A stretch of DNA of 36,867 nucleotides, taken from assembly GCA_030527705.1 (NCBI GenBank), contig JAUNAI010000009.1:1-36867 (forward strand). Reading direction: 5' to 3'. The notes under the pieces were generated by a model. It made no database searches and had not been told where the DNA came from. It worked only from the letters and a program-made list of their open reading frames with translations. Below are positions 9,799 through 17,595 of this stretch, piece after piece. The stretch is from Planctomycetia bacterium (lineage in GTDB: Bacteria; Planctomycetota; Planctomycetia; Pirellulales; Thermoguttaceae). The position numbers and the translations under genes are program-made. Every line of letters begins with the position of its first letter. Position 1 is the stretch's first letter.

Positions 9799-9836
9799 GG
9801 TACGCGGACTGCCACGGTACGCGTACCTATTTTTTT
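9799..9836 (+). terminator. Intrinsic terminator after the VWA gene
   Basis: An 8-bp perfect stem GGTACGCG / CGCGTACC with a 13-nt loop is followed by TAT and a run of seven T. It lies 120 bp after the stop codon of the VWA gene. The remaining spacer to 10,110 is A/T-rich and contains only the promoter described next. Confidence 0.75.
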
Positions 9837-10012
9837 GTGTTTTCCTAAAATATGAGAAAATATGAGAAATTTTAAGAAAAAGATTAAAGCTCAGAAACAT
9901 TCTATTCTGCCAAAAACATATACCATTTTATCCACTTAACTCAATTTAAAAGAATAGGCAAGAAATTTTATATAAAATTTACGGAAATTGGGGAGAAATC
10001 GTGTGAAAGCTC

Positions 10013-10040
10013 TTTACAAAATGTGAAAGTATGCTAAAAT
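10013..10040 (+). promoter_or_regulatory. Promoter for the 75-residue protein gene
   Basis: TTTACA and TAAAAT are spaced by 16 bp and an extended TATGC precedes the -10 box. The same TATGCTAAAAT string occurs in the prophage promoter at 19344-19372. It lies 70 bp upstream of the start codon at 10,110. Confidence 0.55.
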
Positions 10041-10109
10041 AAAAACAACGATTTGGGACAATCGTATCGATAAAATAAAAAACACTATCAAGGACGAAAA
10101 GGATTTATC

Positions 10110-10337
10110 ATGAACTTTTTTGATTGGATTCGCCAGGGCGTTAAACGTTCGGTTCTCGAAGGCGTTGCGGACGCGGTGGAACATCTTGGAACCCCCGCGG
10201 ACCAGGACCAGATGCGTGAGCAGTTACTTGCGTATTCTTCGGCCGACCCGAATGTTCAGATGATTGAAGCCGGTGCGCAGACAGGTATGCGCAAGCGTCT
10301 CGGACGCGGAATTTCGATGGAAACTTCCGAAGAATGA
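10110..10337 (+). CDS. Hypothetical small protein (75 aa)
   Basis: This short soluble protein begins MNFFDWIRQGVKRSVLEGVA and ends with an acidic tail. It has an amphipathic helical N-terminus, a middle rich in Gln/Asp, and a C-terminal basic patch (MRKRLGRG). There are no transmembrane segments, Cys motifs or recognised domain. GGACGAAAAGGA precedes the ATG, a -10/-35 pair lies 70 bp upstream, and an R1 repeat starts at its stop codon. The isolated transcription unit suggests a real, independently expressed gene. Its function is unknown. Confidence 0.75.
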   Translation: MNFFDWIRQGVKRSVLEGVADAVEHLGTPADQDQMREQLLAYSSADPNVQMIEAGAQTGMRKRLGRGISMETSEE

Positions 10338-10339
10338 TT

Positions 10340-10444
10340 TTATACCCGACACACTATAAAATTCAGCTTTTTTCGTCGTTTCAGTTACGGAAACGATTAC
10401 TGAAAAGTCTCCTTTTCCTGAATTTTCGTGTATAATTGGTATAT
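10340..10444 (+). repeat. R1 dispersed repeat copy
   Basis: The forward copy begins TTATACCCGACACACTATAA and contains the central GTCGTTTCAGTTACGGAAAC hairpin region. Its right end, TTTTCGTGTATAATTGGTAT, is more diverged than in the copies near 15.7 kb. Confidence 0.7.
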
Positions 10445-10502
10445 ACTCGGCGCGGATTTTCACATGGTGTCAGTATCATCATACAAAAAACCATCCGTTT
10501 TT

Positions 10503-10534
10503 AACCTCCTCTGAAATCAGGGGAGGTTTATTTA
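10503..10534. terminator. Hairpin terminator between the small protein and hrpA
   Basis: AACCTCCTCTG pairs with CAGGGGAGGTT (11 bp, one G-U) around a 4-nt AAAT loop and is followed by TATTTAT. It also resembles the AGCCTCCCCT hairpins near the chaperone cluster. Confidence 0.6.
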
Positions 10535-10579
10535 TAGATAGAAGAGCAAGATAGATAAAATAAGTATAAAATTTAAGAT

Positions 10580-13500
10580 ATGAATCCCTCATCACAGAAC
10601 GACAGGCAGAAAAAAACGATTTCCAGAAATGAAAATACGCCGAAAAATGAAAGCGTGACGAAAAATGAAAGCGTGACGAAAAAAGGAAGCACGCATTCTC
10701 ATGAAAATATACGTTTCGCAGAGCGGAAACAGCAAGAAAAACGTGCGCAACATCGGCGTAAAATGAGTATTCCGACGATGATTTACGACGCAGAATTGCC
10801 GGTCTCGGCACGACGGGAAGAAATTCGGAAAGCGATTCAGGAAAACCAGATCGTCGTTCTGTGCGGGGAGACCGGATCAGGAAAATCGACGCAATTACCG
10901 AAAATCTGTCTGGAACTGGGACTCGGTGTGCGGAAATTGATTGGGCACACGCAGCCACGGCGAATCGCAGCAATTTCCATCGCGAATCGGTTGGCGCAGG
11001 AACTGGCTCTCGGAAAACAGAAACCCGCGCCAGAGGGGGAAACGCTCATTCCACCGGAGAAACTCGTCGGGTATAAAATCCGTTTCACAGACCACACGTC
11101 GCCGGAAACGTGTATTAAGTTAATGACGGACGGGATTCTGCTAGCCGAGACACAGGGGGATCGGTTTCTGAACCAGTATGAGGCGTTAATCATCGACGAA
11201 GCGCACGAGCGTTCTCTGAATATCGACTTTCTAATCGGGATTTTACGGCGTCTGGCGGATAAAAGACCGGACCTGAAGATTATTATCACGTCCGCAACGA
11301 TCGACGCGGAGCGATTCGCCGCTCATTTTGAGACGGGAACGCGGAAAGTGCCGATTCTGAAAGTGGAAGGAAGAACCTACCCGGTCGACGTCGTTTATCA
11401 GCCGGTTTTAGAGGAAGATGACGACGATGAGGAGGACGAAAACGCTGGAAATGCTGGAATCGCACATTCTTCCGCGTCGGGACACGCACGGAAAGACGCT
11501 CCACCGCGTGTCGTGCATGATGGCGACATTCATCAGGCGGTAATTCGGGCAGCGGAAATGCTTGCGCAGAAAGGACCGGGCGACATACTTGTCTTCGTGC
11601 CGTCCGAGCGGGATATTCATGAGTTGGTGAAGCTGTTTCACGGGGAATCACAGCGACGGACGTCTTATCTTTTTCAGTGTGATAGTGTCGAAATTCTCCC
11701 ACTTTATGCGCGCCTGCCGGCGGATCAGCAACAAAAAATCTTTAATCCGACCGGAAAACATCGACGAATCGTGCTGGCGACGAACGTGGCGGAATCGTCG
11801 GTGACCGTACCGCGAATCCGATACGTCATTGATACCGGGACGGCACGAATCAGCCGGTATTCTGCGCGTTCCAAGACACAGCGACTACCGATTGAACCGA
11901 TTTCTCAGGCATCGGCGGACCAGCGGAAAGGACGTTGCGGGCGTATCGGGCCGGGAATCTGTGTGCGACTTTACTCGGAGGAAGATTTCAACTCACGAGA
12001 AGAGTACACTCAGCCCGAAATTCAGCGGACGAATCTCGCATCGGTCATTTTACAGACGAAAATGCTCAAGTTAGGGCGAATTGAGTCGTTTCCGTTCCTC
12101 GACATGCCGAAAATCGCGTCAATTCGGGACGGATACCGTACGCTGTTCGAGTTGAAAGCGATTACGCGCGCCTCGGCGGAGGGTGACTTGACGCCGTTGG
12201 GGATTAAATTGGCGAAAATCCCGGTCGACCCGCGAATCGGCAGGATGATTCTGGAGGCAGTCGAAATTGCGCGTCGCGCGGAGTGCGGAAAAGCGTCGGC
12301 AACAGAAAATAACGAAAATTCCGGGAAAAAACAGGCGGAAAAGAAGAATCGACGTGGTGAGAAGCGGAAATCGGAAATGTCGGAGGTGAATCCACTTCTG
12401 GAAATTCTCGTGATTGCGGCAGCGCTGGAAATCCGCGACCCACGGGAAAGACCGCTCGAAAAACAAGGCGCGGCAGACGCGGCTCATGAACGGTTTCTGG
12501 ACCCGAAATCGGACTTTTTATCGTTCCTGAAACTGTGGGATTTCTATTTTGAGCTGAAAGGGAAACTGTCGCGAAATCAGCTGTTAAAAGCGTGTCGGCA
12601 GAATTTCATCTCGTGGAACCGAATGCGCGAGTGGATCGACGTGTATCATCAGTTGCGCGAGCTAGTTCAGCAACTTCTGAAAGAGTCGCGGTTACCGGAA
12701 AAACTCCTTCACGGCGACGCGGAGCGGTTATCCTTCACGGAAGGTCCCATTCCGCCGGGCGAAAACCATTCCGCGAAATACAGCTCCATTCACCGTGCGC
12801 TTTTAAGTGGTCTACTCGCAAATATCGGGCGGAAAGACCTCCTTACGAATGATTACGCGGTCGGAAACGGAAAATGTGTTTTGTGGCCCGGTAGCGGACT
12901 GCTGAAATCGATTCCGACGGGGAATGGAAACGGAAACGCGGGGAAAAATACGGGAAGAGAAAATTCTGGGAAAAATTCCGGGAAAAACGCGGAAAGCGGA
13001 AAGAATCAGGCTCCGCCGATGAAGCCGAAAGCGGGGGTACGGTTCTGGGGAAGGAGTCTGGACGCGAGCGGGAAACCGTGCGGGAACGGTGAGGATTTTA
13101 TCGCCGGGGAAGTCGCGGAAATATCGGGGACGGCGGAAATGTCGGAAACTCCGAAAAAGCGAGTCTATCCAACGTGGGTGATAGCAGCGGAAATGGTGGA
13201 AACGTCGAAACGGTTTCTGCGGACGAACGCCATTATTGAGCCGGAATGGGTCGAGCCGCTGGCGGAACATCTCGCGACGCACACCTACAGCGAACCACAC
13301 TGGTCGAAACAGAATAATGACGTAATGGCGTATGAGAAAGTGTCACTTTCTGGACTGGTTATCGTCCCGAAACGGCGGATTCCGTATGCGCACGTAAATC
13401 CGAAAGAAGCGCGAGAAATGTTTATACAGCAGGGACTGGTCGAGGGAAATTGGCAGTCACGGGCGGATTTTTACCTCTGGAATCGCGAATTGTGGTTCGA

Positions 13501-15655
13501 GCTGGAACAGATTCAGGCGAAATTGCGACGATTCGACTATTTACCGGGAACGTGGAAGCTGTACGAATTTTACGACACGCGGATTCCCGATACGGTGACG
13601 GACCACACGACGCTGGAAAAATGGCTACGCACGGCAGACACGGAGACGGTGAAGGCACTGGAAATGAAGGAAGAAGACCTCGTTTCGGAAACGCCGGACG
13701 CGTCGCTGTCAGAGCAGTTCCCGGACACGTTCAGCGGAGAATTTACTTGGGTCTCGAAACCGATTCCGATGAAAAAACCGGCGAAATCGGGCGTTTCGTC
13801 GGAAATGGTGGGGGAAAAATCGGAGAAAGACGCGCAGAAAGAAAAAGAGCAGAACGCCGATACGCCAGCCACGCCGATGCAGGAATTACGGCTTTTCGGT
13901 CAGGTAATTACGCCGAAAACTCCGGCTCCCGCAAAAAAAGAGGTAAAAACGCCGTCTTCTTCGCCGAAAACGCCGAAAGTGCCAAAAACTCCGGAAGATA
14001 AGAAGAAAACGCCGGAAAATAACGCGCCGACACGGAAAACGTCGAGTTACCAGTTCCCGCTGGAATACCGTTTTGAGCCGGGAAGCGCACAGGACGGCGT
14101 GACGATTCACGCGACACTCGAAACGGTTCACCAACTTCAGGAACACGCGCTAGAATGGGGTGTTCCGGGACTTCTGGCAGAGCGCGTGGCGGCGTTAATT
14201 CGGGCGTTGCCGAAAGAACAACGACGAAAATTGATTCCGGCTCCCGACACGGCACGGGCGGTCTGTGCACGGATTCCATTCGGCGTGGGAAACCTCCGGG
14301 CAGTTCTGGCGGCGGAATTCACGCGAATTGCCGGAGAACTGATACGCGAAAGGGACCTCGACATGTCGAAAATCCCGGAATCGTTACAATTAAACATCCG
14401 GGTAAGTGACACGCAGGGAAATACGCTCGTGGAAAGTCGCGATTTACACGAGGTTCTGGAACACGTCGGCGAGCAGGCGTCCGAGAAATTCGCAATGGTC
14501 GAGGATTCACGCTGGACGCGCGGAGGATTTACCAGCTGGAGCTTCGGCGACTTGCCCATTCAGGTACAGATTGAATCGACACTCCTCGACGCGGCTTCCA
14601 GGGCAGGAAAAATCACGGCATTTCCGATGCTCGTGGACGAGGGAAAAATGGTCGGGATTCGGCTTTCCACCTCGCAATTTCAGGCGGAATTAAATATCCG
14701 ACGCGCGGTGGTCCGGCTCTTCCGTATCGCGGCGAATCGGGAACTGACCCAGCAGGCGATCTGGATGCCAAAATTTAATGAAATGAAGATGCAGGCGGAT
14801 TATTTCGTAAAAAGTACCGGCGTTCCGTTCTCGGATACGATCTGTGATTTGGTCGCTTACGCGGCGTTGGAGCCGGAGGGATTCCCAGCACTGGCGGACA
14901 TGCCATCACTCTTGAATCGGGTTCCGCGCACGCAGAGGGAATTCGAGAAAATTGTGAAACAGGGAAAAGGACGCATCTCGATTGTGGTTCAGGAATTACC
15001 GCAACCACTGGAACAGCTCTGGAAAGCGTATCACTCGGCAATTCGCGCGTTAAACGGTCTCTGCACGCAGGATAAACGCCGACCCACAGTAAATGATTTA
15101 GCGTCGCAACTGAAAATCGGAACACTTCAGATAAAAACTTTCGGAAACCCCGACCGACGCGGAAATTCTGCTGGAACACGTGGAAATTCTGGAGGAATAC
15201 GAGGAAATTTGGACGAAAAGCATGAAAAACAGGACACCCTGCCCAGTCGCGTGGCTCTTTACGCGCCGTTTCAGCCGATAGTGGATGACATCAACGCGCA
15301 GATTCACCGACTGACACCGCCGGACTTTCTGTTACGGACATCGTGGAAGTATGTGCGTCATTTTTCACGCTATTTCCGGGGAATTGAAGCCAGAATCCAG
15401 TCACTTTCCGGCACGAATTCCGGTGTGAAAAATGCTCTGTCACGCGGAACGGAACAGATTCAGGAGCTGAAACATTTTCAGGAGGAATATGACCGAATTC
15501 GGCGGGATTACGACCTGCGCGGAATTGAAAGTGAGGAGCTGGAAGCGTTCCGGTGGGCGATTGAGGAGTATCGGATTTCTCTCTTCGCGCAGAAACTCGG
15601 CACCTCCATTCCCATCTCAGCACGGCGACTGGAGAAGATGCTGGAGACGTTATAA
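10580..15655 (+). CDS. hrpA: HrpA-like DEAH-box ATP-dependent RNA helicase, unusually long
   Basis: This 1691-residue DEAH/RHA-family helicase has Walker A GETGSGKST at 96-104, DEAH at 206-209, the SAT motif (TSATIDAERF) and the later QRKGRCGRIGPG motif VI. It is followed by the helicase-associated and OB-like regions and a long DUF3418-like C-terminus, as in HrpA. HrpA proteins remodel RNA and rescue stalled ribosomes in E. coli. Typical HrpA is about 1300 residues. The extra length is in a tandem-repeat N-terminus (KNESVT twice), an Asn/Gly/Lys-rich insert near 775-830 and a Lys/Thr/Pro-rich linker near 1090-1165. The true start could be the Met at residue 62. It appears monocistronic. Confidence 0.93.
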   Translation: MNPSSQNDRQKKTISRNENTPKNESVTKNESVTKKGSTHSHENIRFAERKQQEKRAQHRRKMSIPTMIYDAELPVSARREEIRKAIQENQIVVLCGETGSGKSTQLPKICLELGLGVRKLIGHTQPRRIAAISIANRLAQELALGKQKPAPEGETLIPPEKLVGYKIRFTDHTSPETCIKLMTDGILLAETQGDRFLNQYEALIIDEAHERSLNIDFLIGILRRLADKRPDLKIIITSATIDAERFAAHFETGTRKVPILKVEGRTYPVDVVYQPVLEEDDDDEEDENAGNAGIAHSSASGHARKDAPPRVVHDGDIHQAVIRAAEMLAQKGPGDILVFVPSERDIHELVKLFHGESQRRTSYLFQCDSVEILPLYARLPADQQQKIFNPTGKHRRIVLATNVAESSVTVPRIRYVIDTGTARISRYSARSKTQRLPIEPISQASADQRKGRCGRIGPGICVRLYSEEDFNSREEYTQPEIQRTNLASVILQTKMLKLGRIESFPFLDMPKIASIRDGYRTLFELKAITRASAEGDLTPLGIKLAKIPVDPRIGRMILEAVEIARRAECGKASATENNENSGKKQAEKKNRRGEKRKSEMSEVNPLLEILVIAAALEIRDPRERPLEKQGAADAAHERFLDPKSDFLSFLKLWDFYFELKGKLSRNQLLKACRQNFISWNRMREWIDVYHQLRELVQQLLKESRLPEKLLHGDAERLSFTEGPIPPGENHSAKYSSIHRALLSGLLANIGRKDLLTNDYAVGNGKCVLWPGSGLLKSIPTGNGNGNAGKNTGRENSGKNSGKNAESGKNQAPPMKPKAGVRFWGRSLDASGKPCGNGEDFIAGEVAEISGTAEMSETPKKRVYPTWVIAAEMVETSKRFLRTNAIIEPEWVEPLAEHLATHTYSEPHWSKQNNDVMAYEKVSLSGLVIVPKRRIPYAHVNPKEAREMFIQQGLVEGNWQSRADFYLWNRELWFELEQIQAKLRRFDYLPGTWKLYEFYDTRIPDTVTDHTTLEKWLRTADTETVKALEMKEEDLVSETPDASLSEQFPDTFSGEFTWVSKPIPMKKPAKSGVSSEMVGEKSEKDAQKEKEQNADTPATPMQELRLFGQVITPKTPAPAKKEVKTPSSSPKTPKVPKTPEDKKKTPENNAPTRKTSSYQFPLEYRFEPGSAQDGVTIHATLETVHQLQEHALEWGVPGLLAERVAALIRALPKEQRRKLIPAPDTARAVCARIPFGVGNLRAVLAAEFTRIAGELIRERDLDMSKIPESLQLNIRVSDTQGNTLVESRDLHEVLEHVGEQASEKFAMVEDSRWTRGGFTSWSFGDLPIQVQIESTLLDAASRAGKITAFPMLVDEGKMVGIRLSTSQFQAELNIRRAVVRLFRIAANRELTQQAIWMPKFNEMKMQADYFVKSTGVPFSDTICDLVAYAALEPEGFPALADMPSLLNRVPRTQREFEKIVKQGKGRISIVVQELPQPLEQLWKAYHSAIRALNGLCTQDKRRPTVNDLASQLKIGTLQIKTFGNPDRRGNSAGTRGNSGGIRGNLDEKHEKQDTLPSRVALYAPFQPIVDDINAQIHRLTPPDFLLRTSWKYVRHFSRYFRGIEARIQSLSGTNSGVKNALSRGTEQIQELKHFQEEYDRIRRDYDLRGIESEELEAFRWAIEEYRISLFAQKLGTSIPISARRLEKMLETL

Positions 15656-15760
15656 ATCTGATACACCAGAAAAATTCACGGTACCGTCATTTCGGGTTAC
15701 TGAAATAACGACTGAAAATACCACCTTTTCTTGAATTTTCAAGTGGAATCCGTATAAATG
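15655..15760 (+). repeat. R1 dispersed repeat copy (left of a close pair)
   Basis: The forward R1 copy directly follows the hrpA stop codon. It shares GTCATTTCGGGTTACTGAAA and the end CTTGAATTTTCAAGTGGAAT with the copy at 15803-15912. Confidence 0.8.
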
Positions 15761-15764
15761 AAAA

Positions 15765-15798
15765 AACGGAAGGGAGGCTATAAAATCTTCCTTCCGTT
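15765..15798. terminator. Bidirectional terminator between hrpA and the DUF1080 gene
   Basis: AACGGAAGGGAG pairs with CTTCCTTCCGTT (12 bp with one G-U) around a 10-nt loop. It sits between two convergent genes and between two direct R1 copies, with A-rich sequence on its left and T-rich sequence on its right, so it can serve both strands. Confidence 0.75.
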
Positions 15799-15802
15799 AT
15801 CA

Positions 15803-15912
15803 TTTTATATCCGACGCACTATAAAATTTCACTTTCCCATCATTTCGCGTTGCTAAAATGACGACCGAAAGGGCCACCCTTTCTTGAATTTTCAAGTGGA
15901 ATTATTTTAGTG
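15803..15912 (+). repeat. R1 dispersed repeat copy (right of a close pair)
   Basis: This is the best-preserved R1 copy. The left end is TATCCGACGCACTATAAAAT, a central inverted repeat pairs CATTT with AAATG, and the right end is CTTGAATTTTCAAGTGGAAT. It lies just after the stop codon of the minus-strand DUF1080 gene. Confidence 0.8.
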
Positions 15913-15928
15913 AAAATGGATTTTCTTT

Positions 15929-16795
15929 TTACTTGGTCAGTGGTTCAAGAGATATCTTGCGGAAGAAAATCTCCGCCCCCTCAGACTGAAGCTGGATTTT
16001 TCCTGCATCCTGTTTCAGGTCGGTAATTTCATTCACAAGAACGCCATTAACGTAAACAGTCATTTTATTCCCACACGCGTCGACGGTCAGAGTATTCCAC
16101 TCGTCCGCCTTTTCGACATCATCAGGACCACGGAAATCTTTCTCATCTCGGTAATCCACGGAGCCGTAACGGTTCTGAATTCCCCCCTGACTGTTAGACG
16201 TGAGCGTTACAGACTCCCCATTTTCCGGGTCATAAACGAGTTTATTATTTTTCCGTCGCGTGGCTTTACAAGTCGCAGAAATACCATCATCTCCATCTCC
16301 GACAATCCAGAAATCACCAGTCGCTCCCTCACAGATGTTCGCTTCTACGGATTTCGCCCAAATTCCGCCGAAGTCACCATCCTCGCCGAAAGTGTGAATG
16401 AGAAGTCCGGAATCACGAGCTTTTTTCTCGCGGCCACCCCACGTTTTTTCACCCCATTTATATTCGACAACGATACGATAATTCGAGTACGATTTCTCGG
16501 TCGTGATACATCCCCACGTCTCGCCCGACACGCGAATCATGCCATCGCGCACGGTAAAAACGCCGGCTGGGTCATTATTTTTTCCCTGATTCTGAATCCA
16601 CTTATACCAACCGTCAAGATTCTGACCGTTAAACAGATCCATTTTCTTGTTCACTTTCGTTACTGGAAGGTCTTCCGCTTTCAGGTTACTGGCTACGAGC
16701 ATAAGAAATACTGAAGGGATGAAAATGGCAAGAAAAACGGTGAAAATGGTCGAGGAAACGATCTGGAATACAGATTTTTTGAGTATGCGGGACAT
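15929..16795 (-). CDS. Secreted DUF1080 / 3-keto-disaccharide hydrolase-domain protein
   Basis: This 288-residue exported protein has a hydrophobic signal segment at about residues 12-36 followed by a likely cleavage site near NLKAEDLP. The mature part begins at the family hallmark KKMDLFNGQNLDGWYKWIQ and continues with a concanavalin/LamG-like beta-sandwich (GDFWIVGDGDD, EWNTLTVDACGNKMTVYVNG, ending IQLQSEGAEIFFRKISLEPL). This family is abundant in Planctomycetota and Bacteroidota and is linked to hydrolysis of 3-keto-glucosides, acting outside the cytoplasm. It is transcribed towards hrpA, from which a bidirectional terminator separates it. It is the last chromosomal gene before the prophage. 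Confidence 0.92.
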   Translation of the reverse strand: MSRILKKSVFQIVSSTIFTVFLAIFIPSVFLMLVASNLKAEDLPVTKVNKKMDLFNGQNLDGWYKWIQNQGKNNDPAGVFTVRDGMIRVSGETWGCITTEKSYSNYRIVVEYKWGEKTWGGREKKARDSGLLIHTFGEDGDFGGIWAKSVEANICEGATGDFWIVGDGDDGISATCKATRRKNNKLVYDPENGESVTLTSNSQGGIQNRYGSVDYRDEKDFRGPDDVEKADEWNTLTVDACGNKMTVYVNGVLVNEITDLKQDAGKIQLQSEGAEIFFRKISLEPLTK

Positions 16796-16899
16796 AAATT
16801 ACTCCTTATTTTGGTTGGAATGACGTGAAATGGAAATTGTGAAGGAAATTGTAAATGGGTAAAGGATTCAGATAATAAATTGATAAATCAACACAAAAA

Positions 16900-16927
16900 A
16901 ACCGGGCTATTTAACTCTAACCCGGTT
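16900..16927 (-). terminator. Terminator of the interrupted tRNA gene
   Basis: On the minus strand AACCGGG and CCCGGTT form a 7-bp stem followed by a T run. It lies 5 bp beyond the tRNA 3' end and is the expected position for a tRNA terminator. Confidence 0.7.
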
Positions 16928-16932
16928 CTTTA

Positions 16933-16974
16933 TGGGTGCGCCTGGATTCGAACCAGGGACCTCCGCCTTATCAG
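16933..16974 (-). tRNA. 3' portion of tRNA-Ile(GAT), displaced at the prophage attachment site
   Basis: Read on the minus strand, this segment contains the anticodon loop CTGATAA (anticodon GAT), the 3' anticodon-stem strand GGCGG, the variable loop AGGTC, a perfect T arm (CCTGG TTCGAAT CCAGG), the 3' acceptor strand CGCACCC and discriminator A. No CCA is encoded. The matching 5' half (an acceptor GGGTGCG, a D arm and the CCGCC stem strand) is not found to its right; A/T-rich prophage sequence starts there instead. This is the pattern of a prophage inserted into a tRNA gene, with the displaced 3' half left at this end. Confidence 0.72.
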
Positions 16975-17293
16975 GAGTTTGGAAAATTTGCTAAATGTGC
17001 TTTTTATAGCGTTAAAATGGGCGTGTGGTGCGTTTTGCTATTTTTTATACAAGTCCTTAAAAGGTGGGGAAATTTGGGAATTGTTGTATAATACAAGTTT
17101 TTAAATTTTTCTAAATTTTCTTAAAAAATTTTTTCTGAATTTTTTGCATTTTTTGTATTTTGCGCTTCTGTACACACTCTTGTTTGTTACTTTTTGAAAA
17201 CTTATTTTTAATCATAAGTGTCGTAAAATAAGGTGTTTTGTTGATTTTTATTTTATGTATTTTTTTCTACTTTATTCTACTTTTATTCAAGTT
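16975..17293. other. A/T-rich spacer next to the att site, no gene
   Basis: About 320 bp contain T-rich runs and short near-repeats (AAATTTTTCTAAATTTTC; TCTACTTTATTCTACTTTTA). No frame has both a start and a ribosome-binding site. Arm-type binding sites for recombination proteins could lie here, but none can be named from sequence alone. Confidence 0.5.
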
Positions 17294-17322
17294 TTGGGCA
17301 AGAAAAAGCCGATATATATAGT
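17294..17322 (+). promoter_or_regulatory. Promoter for the 34-residue peptide gene
   Basis: TTGGGC and TATAGT are spaced by 17 bp and lie about 65 bp upstream of a strong ribosome-binding site. The -10 box is good and the -35 box partial. Confidence 0.5.
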
Positions 17323-17387
17323 GTAAGGGAGAGGGAAGGCAAGAAAAATTCCTCCTTACAAAGTCTAACCTTCATAAGGAGGAAAAA

Positions 17388-17492
17388 ATGACTAGAAGAA
17401 AGTTTTTTGTTGTAGTTGGCAAGGTCGTCAAACTTGTAGCCAAGACGCTTAAAAACCTGTTCTTCAAAATTGTCAAAGACATTTTGAGCTAA
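17388..17492 (+). CDS. 34-residue cationic amphipathic peptide
   Basis: This short gene has a near-perfect ribosome-binding site (AAGGAGG, 7 bp before ATG), its own promoter and a strong terminator directly after it, so it is very likely expressed. The product starts MTRRKFFVVVGKVVKLVAKT and has nine Lys/Arg and one Asp. Hydrophobic residues (Val, Leu, Phe, Ile) alternate with Lys at helical spacing, giving an amphipathic, membrane-active-looking helix. No family is recognised. It sits beside the att site, outside the main phage operons, where accessory (moron) genes and small toxins are common. A membrane-acting toxin, lysogenic-conversion peptide or signal peptide are all possible. Confidence 0.7.
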   Translation: MTRRKFFVVVGKVVKLVAKTLKNLFFKIVKDILS

Positions 17493-17497
17493 CGAAC

Positions 17498-17531
17498 AGC
17501 CCGGTGGGAAAAGCCCGCCGGGTTTCTTCTT
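17498..17531 (+). terminator. Intrinsic terminator of the peptide gene
   Basis: CCCGGTGGG and CCCGCCGGG (9 bp, one G-U) flank an AAAAG loop and are followed by TTTCTTCTT, a few bases after the peptide stop codon. Confidence 0.8.
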
Positions 17532-17595
17532 CTCATCTATCGGAAGTTTTTAATCATGATATTTAGCAAAAAAAAGAAAAAAATTTTTTGTTTTT

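Noticed and set aside
16975-17100. An intact tRNA using an intron or a 5' half further right
   Set aside because: No D-arm sequence and no GGGTGCG acceptor strand (CGCACCC on the plus strand) is found in the adjacent prophage DNA.
16880-17104. 74-codon frame crossing the tRNA fragment
   Set aside because: It spans the att junction and the tRNA sequence, lacks a ribosome-binding site and resembles the false ORFs often annotated over tRNA genes.
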